Notes: generated by a model from the sequence alone, not told the origin. A stretch of DNA of 60,853 bases from Thiothrix sp. (GCF_028714775.1 NZ_JAQTLS010000023.1:1-60853); one strand, 5' to 3'; positions 1-7,725 are shown, counted from the stretch's first letter. Program-made: numbers and translations.

Positions 1-1
1 C

Positions 2-319
2 GACCCGGCGTGGGACGCTGAACTTCATGGACACCGCTTCCAGTGGGCGCGGGAGGATGCCCGTAAGGCAACGGCCTCCTTTGTGGAAGGCTGGCTGCAC
101 AATGTGGCAGTGGCTGTCCGTGAATTTGCCGCACCTGCACCAGACCAAGACATAAAAAATTGGATGGCGCAGAAGTACGGCAAACTGGGAAGCCACAAGC
201 CGCGCAAGGCTAACCATCTGGATGCCGATGGCGTCCAAGCTGGCTTGGATGCGGGTTCCCGCGTGCGCCTGCACCACGGCGTCAACGGCAAAGCAGAAAG
301 CCAACGTATGTTGGCCTGA
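2..319 (+). CDS. partial CDS, C-terminal end of a DUF2786-like protein
   Basis: The frame is open from the left edge to a TGA, giving 105 residues with no start in the window. The visible part has an alpha-helical stretch (WAREDARKATASFVEGW) and ends with a spaced G...G..VRLHHGV motif. That layout (helix, then D..GVQAG..AG..VRLH) recalls the C-terminal part of DUF2786/DUF7168 proteins common on plasmids and phages; this is recognition by eye, not by search. No function can be assigned. It is the last gene before the first structured repeat. Confidence 0.55.
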   Translation, partial: DPAWDAELHGHRFQWAREDARKATASFVEGWLHNVAVAVREFAAPAPDQDIKNWMAQKYGKLGSHKPRKANHLDADGVQAGLDAGSRVRLHHGVNGKAESQRMLA

Positions 320-457
320 TGTTAACTTACCGCTGAATACCGCCGAATGCCGAAGCTGCGCAGCCAGTGTTACAATCGCAATGACCCAACCAGCCTACTG
401 CTCCGTACTGTAGGCGCGGTTGGTTGCCAAGTGGGCTTTGCCCACTTGCACCTAACA
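320..457 (+). other. intergenic hairpins downstream of the first gene
   Basis: No gene is visible. Two strong inverted repeats are. At 386-423 CCAACC/GGTTGG encloses GCCTAC/GTAGGC. At 429-449 CAAGTGGGC and GCCCACTTG pair perfectly around a TTT loop. Neither has a T-tract, so they are not classical terminators; they could protect the 3' end of the upstream transcript. They are not repeated in the other intergenic copies. Confidence 0.5.
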
Positions 458-700
458 TTGGGCATTACCACACCATTTCAGTGTGGTGGCCTTGCCAGCC
501 GGTGACTGCTTAGCCAGTGCCGGGCGGCAAGGTTTCCTATGTGTAGTGTTCCACCCTGAACACGCCCTAGCTGCCAAGCCTTACGGTTTTGCGGCAAACC
601 CTATAAAGCCCTGACGTGCCACTAGCACAGGACGGCATACCTTCGGGTATGTTGGTGGCCTTCCTTTAACTTCATCCGCCCCTTACCGGGCTTTTACTGC
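458..700 (+). repeat. structured intergenic element, copy A (full length)
   Basis: This roughly 240-bp sequence recurs at 4037-4280 and 8754-8997. Visible hairpins in order are: ACCACAC/GTGTGGT (467-473/481-487); a CCTTGCC/GGCAAGG arm enclosing an ACTG/CAGT hairpin; GTGTTC/GAACAC (546-551/558-563); GCTGC/GCGGC around TTACGG; and GCCAC/GTGGC (618-622/655-659) enclosing CATACC-TTCG-GGTATG. It ends with GCCC/GGGC followed by TTTT, a weak terminator-like end near 690. The 169-bp central part lies between two copies of TGGTGGCCTT (484-493 and 653-662). Stems are kept while loops vary between copies, which points to selection on structure. Whether it acts as RNA or DNA is unknown. Confidence 0.75.
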
Positions 701-712
701 CTTTCTTATTTT

Positions 713-793
713 TAACCCACGCGGGGGCAAACAACCCGCTGGGGGATGTTTCCCCCCAAATTTCCAATGCTTTTCAATCCAAGGGGAAACACC
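713..793 (+). promoter_or_regulatory. Shine-Dalgarno-sequestering leader 1
   Basis: A first stem GCGGG/CCCGC is followed by GTTTCCCC (748-755), which is perfectly complementary to GGGGAAAC (783-790), the ribosome-binding segment of the DUF3275 gene. Compared with leaders 3 and 6-10 (GTTTCTCC with GGAGAAAC), a T-A pair is replaced by C-G on both sides, a true compensatory change. A run of G just before the 5' arm could pair with the same CCCC and release the ribosome-binding site, an alternative fold typical of a switch (inference). Confidence 0.75.
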
Positions 794-1612
794 ATGAAAC
801 CATCTATGAACCAATCTACTGAAGCTGTTGTTGTTAATGGCACACTAATGATCCGCGACATCCCTAAACGTGCTGGTGGGTCATTCAAGGTCGGTAAGTT
901 ATCCACCCATATCGGGCAATTCGAGGTTAAAAACCCTGAATTAGACCAATATGATGCGGGCACTTACACAGGCCAATTCTGCATTGACAAAATTTACCCC
1001 TCCCACTACATGGCTGGCGGGAAGATTGTCATTGAAATGCGTGCTGTCCTGTCGTGCTTTGTCCTTGCCGGTTTCGATGATGAAACAGGTGAGGTGGAGC
1101 CGTTAGAGGTTGATCCGGCAGAGGAGGAGGAAGCTGCACATGCAGCCCAGCCCGAACCTGCCCCAGCAAGCCAGCCTACCCAACAGGAAGCTGTCCCAGC
1201 ATCTGATGATGACGGTGAGCCAACAGAGGAGATGGCGCGGCGCATGGGCTTTGAAGTAAAAACCCATCGGCTTGTCCCCACCCGTGGGGAAGGCTATGTG
1301 GGCGTTGAGGTAAAGGACGGCAACCCAGTTGCTGCCCCAGCCGCCGAAGAAGCCCAGCCAGAACCTGATGCTGCCCCAGCGGACAACATAAAAGTGATGT
1401 CTGTTGAGGAAGAGCAAGCGTTCCGCTTGGAGCAAATGGACAAGGACACGTTTGGGGCTGAACTTTGGGCGCAGGTACATGCAGCCAACGTTGGGGACGA
1501 AGTAAAACTCGACCCAACGGTAGGCCGTAACAAGCTGCGTCCGCAGTGCGACCGCCTGAAAGCCTTGGGCTTCAAGTTCATTGCTGCCCGCCAAGTGTGG
1601 GAAAAACTGTAA
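794..1612 (+). CDS. DUF3275-family protein
   Basis: 272 residues. The N-terminal 100 residues match the pattern remembered for DUF3275 (an ICE-associated family of unknown function): VNGTLMIRDIP, FKVGKLSTHIGQFEVK, PELDQYDAGTYTGQF, IYPSHYMAGGKIVIEMRA. The middle (about 110-210) is a low-complexity Glu/Pro/Ala linker, and the end is a short basic segment. This start follows the leader and its GGGGAAAC ribosome-binding segment; an upstream ATG at 746 lies inside the leader stem and is unlikely. Cytoplasmic; biochemical role unknown. Presence supports an ICE/plasmid origin. Confidence 0.75.
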   Translation: MKPSMNQSTEAVVVNGTLMIRDIPKRAGGSFKVGKLSTHIGQFEVKNPELDQYDAGTYTGQFCIDKIYPSHYMAGGKIVIEMRAVLSCFVLAGFDDETGEVEPLEVDPAEEEEAAHAAQPEPAPASQPTQQEAVPASDDDGEPTEEMARRMGFEVKTHRLVPTRGEGYVGVEVKDGNPVAAPAAEEAQPEPDAAPADNIKVMSVEEEQAFRLEQMDKDTFGAELWAQVHAANVGDEVKLDPTVGRNKLRPQCDRLKALGFKFIAARQVWEKL

Positions 1613-1618
1613 ACCTGA

Positions 1619-1694
1619 CCAACCCTACCGGGGAGTGCCGCTCCCCTGTGGGGCGGTATTTCCTCCCCCATCAAACCGATTGAGGAGAAATGCC
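1619..1694 (+). promoter_or_regulatory. Shine-Dalgarno-sequestering leader 2
   Basis: Stem 1 is GGGGAG (1630-1635) with CTCCCC (1641-1646). Stem 2 pairs ATTTCcTCC (1658-1666) with GGAGAAAT (1684-1691), the ribosome-binding segment. Relative to the other leaders the terminal G-C pair is changed to A-T on both strands, again compensatory; one C is bulged. Confidence 0.7.
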
Positions 1695-1868
1695 ATGACA
1701 GAAAAGACCTATACCGTAGAGGTGCGTTACACCGAGGTGTACACCATCGAAATCCACGCAGGATCGCCAGAGGAGGCCAAAGACAAGGCCGACGACATGG
1801 CAAATGCTGGGCAACTTTCCAAGACCTACGGGGAATGGGATTCCACGGTAGTGGAAGGGGGTGAATGA
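1695..1868 (+). CDS. small acidic hypothetical protein (57 aa)
   Basis: Starts MTEKTYTVEVRYTEVYTIEIHAGSPEEAKDKADD. The pattern of an amphipathic beta-strand pair followed by a SPEEAKDKAD helix resembles small beta-beta-alpha domains that many plasmid proteins carry (for instance DpnD/PcfM-like), but the family is not recognised with certainty. Its stop overlaps the next start (ATGATGA), so the two are probably translationally coupled under leader 2. Confidence 0.65.
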   Translation: MTEKTYTVEVRYTEVYTIEIHAGSPEEAKDKADDMANAGQLSKTYGEWDSTVVEGGE

Positions 1869-2083
1869 TGGCTTCCATCATCAAAGACCCCGGTTCCGAA
1901 TGCGCTGATGACCATATCCTTGTGGTTGAAGACCCTGACAGTTTCGACAATTTGGCATGGGTCAAAGTCGGCGCTGATGTCGTTTACATCCGCAAGGATG
2001 CTGACGGCACATTGGTTGTACGTGCCATGCCGGATGACGGCAGCGATGCCCTGTACGGGGAAATCGTTGTCCCCCATCATTAA
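1865..2083 (+). CDS. hypothetical protein (72 aa)
   Basis: Very acidic, mostly beta-strand prediction by eye (ILVVEDP, AWVKVGADVVYIRK, TLVVRAMP, GEIVVP). It overlaps the upstream gene by four bases and has no leader of its own, consistent with coupling. No family is recognised. Two adjacent ATGs (1865 and 1868) are equally possible starts. Confidence 0.6.
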   Translation: MMASIIKDPGSECADDHILVVEDPDSFDNLAWVKVGADVVYIRKDADGTLVVRAMPDDGSDALYGEIVVPHH

Positions 2084-2098
2084 GCCTTTTTTATTTTT

Positions 2099-2162
2099 TA
2101 ACCCGCTGGGAGACAACTCCCAAGGGGATGTTTCTCCCTAAATGTCCCATAGGAGAAACACC
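2099..2162 (+). promoter_or_regulatory. Shine-Dalgarno-sequestering leader 3
   Basis: Stem 1 is GGGAG (2108-2112) with CTCCC (2117-2121) around a four-base loop. Stem 2 is GTTTCTCC (2130-2137) with GGAGAAAC (2152-2159), a perfect 8-bp pairing that covers the ribosome-binding site of the following gene. AGGGGA between the stems could compete for CTCC. Confidence 0.75.
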
Positions 2163-3344
2163 ATGACTGCCATTGCAAACACAACCATTACCGATACCCA
2201 ATACCTTTTATTTTCTGTCGCCAACATTGAGGCCGGGCCGGGCAGTGATGCCTACTTCCCCAGCAACATCTTTTGTACTGGGGCGCTAACCAACCCTGAC
2301 GGGCAGTTCCTCTACTTGTCCCTAATAGGCCGTGACACCGCCTTGCAGGAACTGAGGGGCAGGATGTCAGCCGGTAAGCTCAGCTCTTTCCTGATCCGCC
2401 AAGATGGCAAGCAACTTGGTAGTGGCAAGCAGGTTGGTAGCGGCTGGTTCAGCCGTGAGTGGCTTGGGCAAATGCAGTACCACGGTTCAAAAATCCCAAC
2501 AGACCTGTTTGGGGAATTGTCCCTGATGGTGCTGTACCACCCGCTCATGACCACGCCAGACAAGTCCAACCAAACAGCAGCCCTGCCTTTTATGGGGGGT
2601 GGGCAAGACCAGTGCTACTACGACCTTTGGAACGTGGTCAGGAACATCAGTGAAGTGCCCTTGCTGGACACTTGGCGTGATGTGGTGATGGCGATGTTAA
2701 CCCCGCTTGGCTGGATGAAACCCTTGGTTGGTTTCAACTGCAATGCACTCTACGCCAAATTGGGGAGCGAAATGTCTGCCATTATCAGCGCCAATGTCCG
2801 TTCCGGCGCATTGTGTGCCGATGGCAGCGCCCACATGGGCAAGCTCACGCTTGACCCCGACTACGGGCGCACACCACCTGAACCCGTACCGTCAGAACCA
2901 CCGCAAGGTGGCGATGGGGGTGATGGTTTCTGGGATGACGCAGAAGTCATGCACACTTACCCACGTGCGCAAGCGATTGAAGACGGTGATTTGGTTGATG
3001 TATCGGATACCAGCGAAGCCCATGAAGCGGGTTTTCGTGTGCCAGTTGCATTAACCCGCGCCGTTTGGAATCGCTTTGTCGAGTGGGATAATGACGAAGT
3101 TGCTGCCGTGCAACGCCGCCTTGGGCAAAGCACTGCCGGACGGTTGTGGGATGTCCTCTACATGGCGAGGTACGGGATCAGTATTGCACCCAAAAACCAA
3201 GGCGGTACATTGCTGTATGAACTGTATGCCATCCCGCGTGACGGACGCAGTGTCAATGCACGCAAGATCAACCTCAAATTGCATTCTGGTGGTGGTGATA
3301 ATGGCGAACATGTCATAACCATCATGCTTCCCGATGAGGACTGA
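2163..3344 (+). CDS. two-part hypothetical protein with DUF6573-like C-terminus
   Basis: 393 residues. The first 250 are not recognised. After a Pro/Gly/Asp-rich linker (about 240-260) the C-terminal 130 residues read YPRAQAIEDGDLVDVSDT..EAGFRVPVALTRAVWNRFV...GRLWDVLYMAR, which fits DUF6573, a family widespread on plasmids and phages with no known activity. The ATG at 2163 directly follows the leader; the earlier ATG at 2142 lies within it. The N-terminal octapeptide MTAIANTT nearly matches that of the helicase at 9081 (MTTIANTT). Confidence 0.65.
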   Translation: MTAIANTTITDTQYLLFSVANIEAGPGSDAYFPSNIFCTGALTNPDGQFLYLSLIGRDTALQELRGRMSAGKLSSFLIRQDGKQLGSGKQVGSGWFSREWLGQMQYHGSKIPTDLFGELSLMVLYHPLMTTPDKSNQTAALPFMGGGQDQCYYDLWNVVRNISEVPLLDTWRDVVMAMLTPLGWMKPLVGFNCNALYAKLGSEMSAIISANVRSGALCADGSAHMGKLTLDPDYGRTPPEPVPSEPPQGGDGGDGFWDDAEVMHTYPRAQAIEDGDLVDVSDTSEAHEAGFRVPVALTRAVWNRFVEWDNDEVAAVQRRLGQSTAGRLWDVLYMARYGISIAPKNQGGTLLYELYAIPRDGRSVNARKINLKLHSGGGDNGEHVITIMLPDED

Positions 3345-3377
3345 GCCTGACCGTTTAATTTTCTAACTTCTTTTCTT

Positions 3378-3459
3378 AACCCTGCCGGGAAATGCTTTCC
3401 CGTAGGGGACGTGTTTGTCCGGCGTAATACCTTTACGTTAATTTTTCTGGAGAAACACG
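3378..3459 (+). promoter_or_regulatory. Shine-Dalgarno-sequestering leader 4 (divergent)
   Basis: Stem 1 is GGGAAA (3387-3392) with TTTCCC (3396-3401); in most other leaders the same position holds GGGAG/CTCCC, so sequence changed on both arms while pairing was kept. Stem 2 is GTTTGTCC (3413-3420) with GGAGAAAC (3449-3456), with one C-to-G mismatch. The stem-2 loop is the longest of the set (28 bases). Confidence 0.65.
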
Positions 3460-3792
3460 ATGACGCCTACTGAACTGCTTAACCAGCAACTTGAGGCGAT
3501 GATGGCTACTTTGGCTGAAATCCCTGAAACGGATATGCCGGGTAATGCCGCCCACTACCTCAACCGCCTCGTGCATTTGGTCGCCAACAACGGCGTGGAT
3601 GAGCCGATGGTCACATCCTACTGGTACACCGAGGACTTTGATTCTGTTTTGGAGGATCGCGGGGAAGAATGTCCCATTGACCGCGACCATGCCCGCAAAC
3701 TGTTTGCCCTGATTGACCGTACCCATAATGCCGAGATCGGCATCAATTGGGATGTCCTCAAGTGCGCATTGGATGAGGGGGTGTCAGCATGA
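3460..3792 (+). CDS. hypothetical protein (110 aa)
   Basis: Acidic, mostly helical protein (NQQLEAMMATLAEIPE, AAHYLNRLVHLVANNG, DHARKLFALIDRTHNAE). No family is recognised. It follows leader 4 directly and its stop codon overlaps the next start by four bases. Confidence 0.6.
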   Translation: MTPTELLNQQLEAMMATLAEIPETDMPGNAAHYLNRLVHLVANNGVDEPMVTSYWYTEDFDSVLEDRGEECPIDRDHARKLFALIDRTHNAEIGINWDVLKCALDEGVSA

Positions 3793-4022
3793 AACTCAAT
3801 GGCATCACTGTACATCCAAAACACAAGCCAAAAACCAAGCCTGTAGTACAGCCCAACGGTCACTGCCGCTGGGAGTCTGCCACAGGAACTGGGGCAAATG
3901 TAACGTTACACCGCCAAAAGCGGCTTGCCATTTTCCGTGCTGCACAACTGCACGGGATAGTGCGGGCTGTGACCTATTTGCCGGATGGGATTGTCCAGCA
4001 TGGCAAATGGCAGCGGGTTTGA
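3789..4022 (+). CDS. small basic hypothetical protein (77 aa)
   Basis: Lys/His-rich N-terminus (ITVHPKHKPKTKP) then a short beta-rich part ending LPDGIVQHGKWQRV. It overlaps the acidic 110-aa gene by ATGA and has no leader. The basic charge next to an acidic partner could mean a complex, but nothing else supports that. The structured element copy B begins 15 bases after the stop. Confidence 0.5.
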   Translation: MKLNGITVHPKHKPKTKPVVQPNGHCRWESATGTGANVTLHRQKRLAIFRAAQLHGIVRAVTYLPDGIVQHGKWQRV

Positions 4023-4036
4023 AGGCGGCTTTAACT

Positions 4037-4280
4037 TTGGGCATTACCACACCTTGTGGGTGTGGTGGCCTTGCCAGCCGTTGACTGGTCAGCACCAGTG
4101 CCGGGCGGCAAGGTTTCCTATGTGTAGTGTTCCACCCTGAACACGCCCTAGCTGCCAAACCTTACGGTTTTGCAGCAAACCCTATAAAGCCCTGACGTGC
4201 CACTAGCACAGGGCGGCATACCTTCGGGTATATTGGTGGCCTCCCTTTAACTTCATCCGCCCCTTACCGGGCTTTTACTG
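4037..4280 (+). repeat. structured intergenic element, copy B (full length)
   Basis: Second full copy. First hairpin ACCACACC/GGTGTGGT (4046-4053/4059-4066) has loop TTGTG, unlike the loops of the other copies. ACTGGT/ACCAGT forms a 6-bp hairpin where copy A has only four pairs. GCTGC/GCAGC is fully Watson-Crick where copy A has a T-G wobble. It runs from just after the stop at 4022 to leader 5. Confidence 0.75.
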
Positions 4281-4295
4281 CCTTTCTTAATTTTT

Positions 4296-4361
4296 AACCC
4301 ACGCGGGGCAAACAACCCGCTGGGGGATGTTTCTCCCCAAATATCCTTTAAGGGGAAACGT
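4296..4361 (+). promoter_or_regulatory. Shine-Dalgarno-sequestering leader 5
   Basis: GCGGGG/ACCCGC stem 1, then GTTTCTCC (4329-4336) opposite GGGGAAAC (4352-4359). Here one pair is T-G, the exact intermediate between the T-A state (leaders 3 and 6-10) and the C-G state (leader 1). Confidence 0.7.
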
Positions 4362-4601
4362 ATGGAACGCACCAAGAAAAACGGCGGGCCTATTACTGGC
4401 AGCATCCCTGAGGCACGGCAAGCAATCGCTGCTGCGCTGGCAGTGTTGCGCAGGCATGGCATATCCAAGGTTGTCCTGAACGCTTTTGCGGCAGACCAAC
4501 CGGAAGATGCCGGTTGGTGGGTAGTCCCCGCTGCTGGGGATGACCCGTCCTTTTATGTGAAGGCTCTGGAGGTACAAGTGCAAGCGGAAACGCAAGCCTG
4601 A
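4362..4601 (+). CDS. hypothetical protein (79 aa)
   Basis: Sequence includes PEARQAIAAALAVLRRHGISKVVLNAF, a clear helix followed by a strand, and an acidic end. It has its own leader and stands alone between two leaders. No family recognised. Confidence 0.55.
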   Translation: MERTKKNGGPITGSIPEARQAIAAALAVLRRHGISKVVLNAFAADQPEDAGWWVVPAAGDDPSFYVKALEVQVQAETQA

Positions 4602-4627
4602 CCATCCCGCCGCGACCTTTCATTTTT

Positions 4628-4698
4628 AACCCTCTGGGAGAAGCACTCCCAACAGGGGATGTTTCTCCCCCGAATGTCAATTCTTAGGAGAAACTATC
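4628..4698 (+). promoter_or_regulatory. Shine-Dalgarno-sequestering leader 6
   Basis: Stem 1 GGGAG (4636-4640) with CTCCC (4646-4650); stem 2 GTTTCTCC (4661-4668) with GGAGAAAC (4687-4694), perfect. The intervening AGGGGA can pair with CTCCCC as an alternative. It precedes the methyltransferase gene. Confidence 0.75.
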
Positions 4699-5832
4699 AT
4701 GGCTAAAGCACTTATGTTCCCGCGCCTTGCGCAAAACTTTATCAAGAACGGTTACTACCCCACTGATGATGTGACCATTGCCCGTACCTTGTCCGCACTT
4801 GTTGCGGCAGAGGATGGGGCAGGCCAACTTCGCATCCTTGACCCGTGCGCGGGTGAAGGTGTGGCCCTGGCTGAATGCAAACACGCATTGGGCAAAGGCA
4901 GTACCGTTGCCTTCGGCATTGAATACGACGCTGAACGCGCTTGGCACGCCAAAACCGTGCTGGACCACTGTATCCACGGTGATTTCAATGGCTGCGTTGT
5001 GTCCCCCGGTTCATTTGGCCTACTGTGGCTGAACCCGCCTTACGGGGATATGGTGAAAGACGATGAAGGCAATGGCGCAAACGGCCTGTTCAAGGACAGC
5101 CGCCCGCGCTTGGAAAAGCACTTTTACCAACGCACCCACGGCCTGTTACAGGTTGGTGGTGTGATGGTGCTGATCCTGCCCTCAACCAGTTACGACAAGC
5201 AATTGTCGGCTTGGGTTGCCACCCATTTCCGGGAAGTGAAGGTATTCTGCGCTGCCACCAACAAGTTCAAGCAAACCGTGCTGTTTGGCATCAAGCAGCG
5301 CAGTAATGGCAATATTGACACCGCTTTGCGCCAGCACCTGCTGGCTATTGGGGTGGGTGATGTTGTGCCAGACGAACTGCCTGAAACGTGGTTTTTCCAG
5401 CCTTATACCGTCCCTGCCGTGCCTGAGACCCGCCGCCCATTCAAGTTTGCTGCGGCATCCTTGGATGCGGCGCAACTGCAACAGGAGCTTGCCAAGCACC
5501 AAGGTGCGCTGGAACAGCAGTTTACCGGGTTGTTCCAGCAGGCTGCTGCCCAAGCCAACCGCCGACCACTGCGCCAGATGACGGGGTGGCACACGGCATT
5601 GGCACTTGCCGCAGGGCAAGTGGGTGGTGTGGTGCGTTCCGACGATGGGCGTGTGTACCTGATCAAGGGCAGCACGCACAAAGAAAAACGCACTGAAACC
5701 CGCATCCATGAAAACCTTGATGGCTCACAAACGGAAGAACGCATCGACACTGACGTGTTCGTGCCGGTGATCCGCGCCCTCGACTTCACCCCCAACAGCC
5801 CTACCTACGGGGACATGCTGATGATCCGGTGA
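4699..5832 (+). CDS. DUF6094-like SAM-dependent DNA adenine methyltransferase
   Basis: 377 residues. The SAM-binding motif is seen as RILDPCAGEGVALAEC (about residues 45-60), followed by GIEYDAERA and the catalytic motif LNPPYGDM near residue 112. NPPY marks amino-group methyltransferases acting on adenine (N6) or glutamine; genomic context favours DNA. A strand-rich segment VMVLILPSTSYD follows, as in gamma-class enzymes. A recognition domain might lie in the C-terminal half, and no cognate endonuclease is adjacent, so a solitary modification enzyme that shields the element from host restriction is plausible (inference). It shares the leader type with the SNF2 helicase downstream. Confidence 0.75.
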   Translation: MAKALMFPRLAQNFIKNGYYPTDDVTIARTLSALVAAEDGAGQLRILDPCAGEGVALAECKHALGKGSTVAFGIEYDAERAWHAKTVLDHCIHGDFNGCVVSPGSFGLLWLNPPYGDMVKDDEGNGANGLFKDSRPRLEKHFYQRTHGLLQVGGVMVLILPSTSYDKQLSAWVATHFREVKVFCAATNKFKQTVLFGIKQRSNGNIDTALRQHLLAIGVGDVVPDELPETWFFQPYTVPAVPETRRPFKFAAASLDAAQLQQELAKHQGALEQQFTGLFQQAAAQANRRPLRQMTGWHTALALAAGQVGGVVRSDDGRVYLIKGSTHKEKRTETRIHENLDGSQTEERIDTDVFVPVIRALDFTPNSPTYGDMLMIR

Positions 5833-5847
5833 TTTTTAACGTTCGGC

Positions 5848-5919
5848 CAACCCTGCTGGGGAGCATCACTCCCTGCGGGTGGTGTTTCTCCGGTGTGCTT
5901 TTACTTTTGGAGAAACATC
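5848..5919 (+). promoter_or_regulatory. Shine-Dalgarno-sequestering leader 7
   Basis: Stem 1 GGGAG (5859-5863) with CTCCC (5869-5873); stem 2 GTTTCTCC (5884-5891) with GGAGAAAC (5909-5916), perfect. The loop of stem 2 is T-rich. This leader heads a four-gene unit. Confidence 0.75.
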
Positions 5920-6300
5920 ATGAATCACCAATACCGGGCAGCCGTTGCCCAAGATGGCAACTTTAAACGCCTGTTTGTCTTTAACAGGGATGGGGTATCC
6001 ACCAACACTGTGTTGGGTGGCTTACTCAATTACCAACCCGACCAGCCGCTTTGGACAACTGAGGCAGTTGGCAAATGTGACTTGAGTGGCACATCCATCG
6101 TTGATGTTGGTAGGGCAGTGTTGGTCTTCGGATCGCACGTCTTCCAATGCAATATGGAGATATTGGAGGATTGGGATGCCAACTCCCTGATAGGCCGCGA
6201 TGATTTCATCGTGTCCTATCTGGATACCTTGTGGCGGATGTTGCCGGACAGTGCCATCACCGAAAGCCAGTATTTTCTGGTTCAAGGGGGTGAAGCATGA
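5920..6300 (+). CDS. hypothetical protein (126 aa)
   Basis: First gene of a four-gene unit. Begins MNHQYRAAVAQDGNFKRLFVFNRDG; mixed alpha/beta, acidic in the C-terminal half. The ATG at 5920 is chosen because it follows the leader; the upstream ATG at 5893 lies in the stem-2 loop. Overlaps the next gene by ATGA. No family recognised. Confidence 0.6.
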   Translation: MNHQYRAAVAQDGNFKRLFVFNRDGVSTNTVLGGLLNYQPDQPLWTTEAVGKCDLSGTSIVDVGRAVLVFGSHVFQCNMEILEDWDANSLIGRDDFIVSYLDTLWRMLPDSAITESQYFLVQGGEA

Positions 6301-6590
6301 GTGCGGCAATCACCATCACCACATTCGTAGGTGTCACATACCAGTTTCAGGCAGTCCCAATGGATCATCTCCCCAGTGCTGACCCGCAGGATTTCTGGGA
6401 TTTTTGGCAAGAAACCGTTGAAGGCACAAACCTTTCAAGGGCGGAAAGCGACCGTCTCCTGCAATTCTTGGTCGAACATAAAACCGATGCCGTTACCGAC
6501 GGGGAAGCGTATTACACGCTGACACGGGCCGGGCTTGCCCGCTGTGACCCGTTTTACCGGGAAAAGCGCCAGCAAGGGGATGTTGCATGA
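6297..6590 (+). CDS. hypothetical protein (97 aa)
   Basis: Acidic, with an Asp/Trp-rich centre (DPQDFWDFWQETVEG) and helix ESDRLLQFLVEHK. Coupled at both ends (ATGA overlaps with neighbours). No family recognised. Confidence 0.55.
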   Translation: MSAAITITTFVGVTYQFQAVPMDHLPSADPQDFWDFWQETVEGTNLSRAESDRLLQFLVEHKTDAVTDGEAYYTLTRAGLARCDPFYREKRQQGDVA

Positions 6591-7003
6591 AACCTGAACC
6601 TTGGAATGCTGAACCCACTGCGCTGGATGAAACCATCGTAGTGGCCGACCATGAGTGGGCGGTACACCGTGAAAGCGGTTTACGTGTCCGTAAATTGAGG
6701 GGGCAAACTGTGCTTAAACAACGTTGGAACCAATGGCTGTTTGAAGTCACGGACGGGCTTTTTTCTGCGGTCTTCCTTTATGACCAGTGGCCTACATACC
6801 ACCAGCCTATAAGGAAGGGGTTGGCTATTTTCAGCGAACTGTTCCCGGTTGGTGATGCCCGTGTCGGGCATTGGTATGAAGTCAATGGGCTTGATGAAGT
6901 CCCTTTGGTTGAAATCACTAGCCTTTACCCTTTACAGGGGCAATACGCAGGCCATTTATACACGTTGGACATTGGGCAGTTGGGTGATTGCCTGACCGCT
7001 TAA
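6587..7003 (+). CDS. hypothetical protein (138 aa)
   Basis: Contains several Trp residues and alternating strands (HEWAVHRESGLRVRKLRG, WNQWLFEVTDGLFSAVFLYDQWPTY). Overlaps the upstream stop by ATGA. No family recognised; cytoplasmic by lack of signal sequence. Confidence 0.55.
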   Translation: MKPEPWNAEPTALDETIVVADHEWAVHRESGLRVRKLRGQTVLKQRWNQWLFEVTDGLFSAVFLYDQWPTYHQPIRKGLAIFSELFPVGDARVGHWYEVNGLDEVPLVEITSLYPLQGQYAGHLYTLDIGQLGDCLTA

Positions 7004-7026
7004 TTTTACTTTGGAGAAATTTGATC

Positions 7027-7236
7027 ATGGTTACGGACATCCCGATTGATGTAGTGGCTGATGGGGAACCCATCACACGCATAACGCCAAGCCAGCTTGG
7101 CACAGGCAAAGCTGTTATCTGCCCAACTGATGCCCCAGAAATGATGGGTTGCGGGGCCGTGGTTACTGGCCTGCCAGATTGGGAAGGGTTTTATGATTGC
7201 CCAAACTGTGGGCTGTTCTTCAAATCCCCCGCTTAA
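7027..7236 (+). CDS. putative zinc-ribbon miniprotein (69 aa)
   Basis: Carries C-x-x-C (CPNC near the C-terminus) plus two earlier cysteines (ICPTDAPEMMGCG), enough for one zinc site. Preceded by TTTGGAGAAATTTGATC, a good ribosome-binding site, but unlike other unit-heading genes no complementary upstream segment is visible. Its stop runs directly into the short repeat copy D. Confidence 0.55.
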   Translation: MVTDIPIDVVADGEPITRITPSQLGTGKAVICPTDAPEMMGCGAVVTGLPDWEGFYDCPNCGLFFKSPA

Positions 7237-7238
7237 CA

Positions 7239-7310
7239 TTGGGCATTACCACACCTTCGGGTGTGGTGGCCTTCCTTTAACTTCACCCGCCCCTTACCGG
7301 GCTTTTACTG
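7239..7310 (+). repeat. structured intergenic element, copy D (central module absent)
   Basis: Contains the first hairpin (ACCACACC-TTCG-GGTGTGGT) and the terminal GCCC/GGGC-TTTT, but the 169-bp central module present in copies A, B and C is missing. The junction holds a single TGGTGGCCTT where full copies have two flanking ones, so this is either a clean deletion by recombination between the direct repeats or the state before insertion of the module. Confidence 0.75.
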
Positions 7311-7324
7311 CCTTTTTTATTTTT

Positions 7325-7392
7325 AACCCACGCGGGGACAAACAACCCGCTGGGGGATGTTTCTCCCCAACTATCAATTCAAGGAGAAACAC
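7325..7392 (+). promoter_or_regulatory. Shine-Dalgarno-sequestering leader 8
   Basis: GCGGGG/CCCGC stem 1; stem 2 GTTTCTCC (7359-7366) with GGAGAAAC (7383-7390), perfect. Follows the short repeat copy D, showing that leader and central module are separable. Confidence 0.75.
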
Positions 7393-7725
7393 ATGACAGG
7401 CGAATACAACGTTGGGCAAATCATTGAAGTGGATGGCGGACGATCCATCATTGTTGAGGTATCCCACTTTTTCTATGACGCAATCCCACTGGATACGGTC
7501 TTTTGGTCAGGTGCCAGTCAGGAAAAAGCGTTAAGCCAAGGCTGGGCAATCGTCGAGGTTGGTGGGAAGCTAGAAATCCAGCGTTATGATGAATCCAAAC
7601 GCTTTGATAGTGACGAAGCTGCCCGACACTTTGTCGAAAACGCGGGTGAGGAGATTTGCCGGAGAGCCATTGCTTTCGTGTTGCTGCGCAATGCGGAAAG
7701 GGCAAATGCGGCGGGGGATGTGTGA
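7393..7725 (+). CDS. hypothetical protein (110 aa)
   Basis: Begins MTGEYNVGQIIEVDGGRSIIVEVS; beta-rich N-terminal half, helical C-terminal half (DEAARHFVENAGEEICRRAIAFVLLRNAERAN). ATG chosen after the leader rather than 7357, which lies in the leader. Overlaps the next gene by TGATG. No family recognised. Confidence 0.6.
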   Translation: MTGEYNVGQIIEVDGGRSIIVEVSHFFYDAIPLDTVFWSGASQEKALSQGWAIVEVGGKLEIQRYDESKRFDSDEAARHFVENAGEEICRRAIAFVLLRNAERANAAGDV

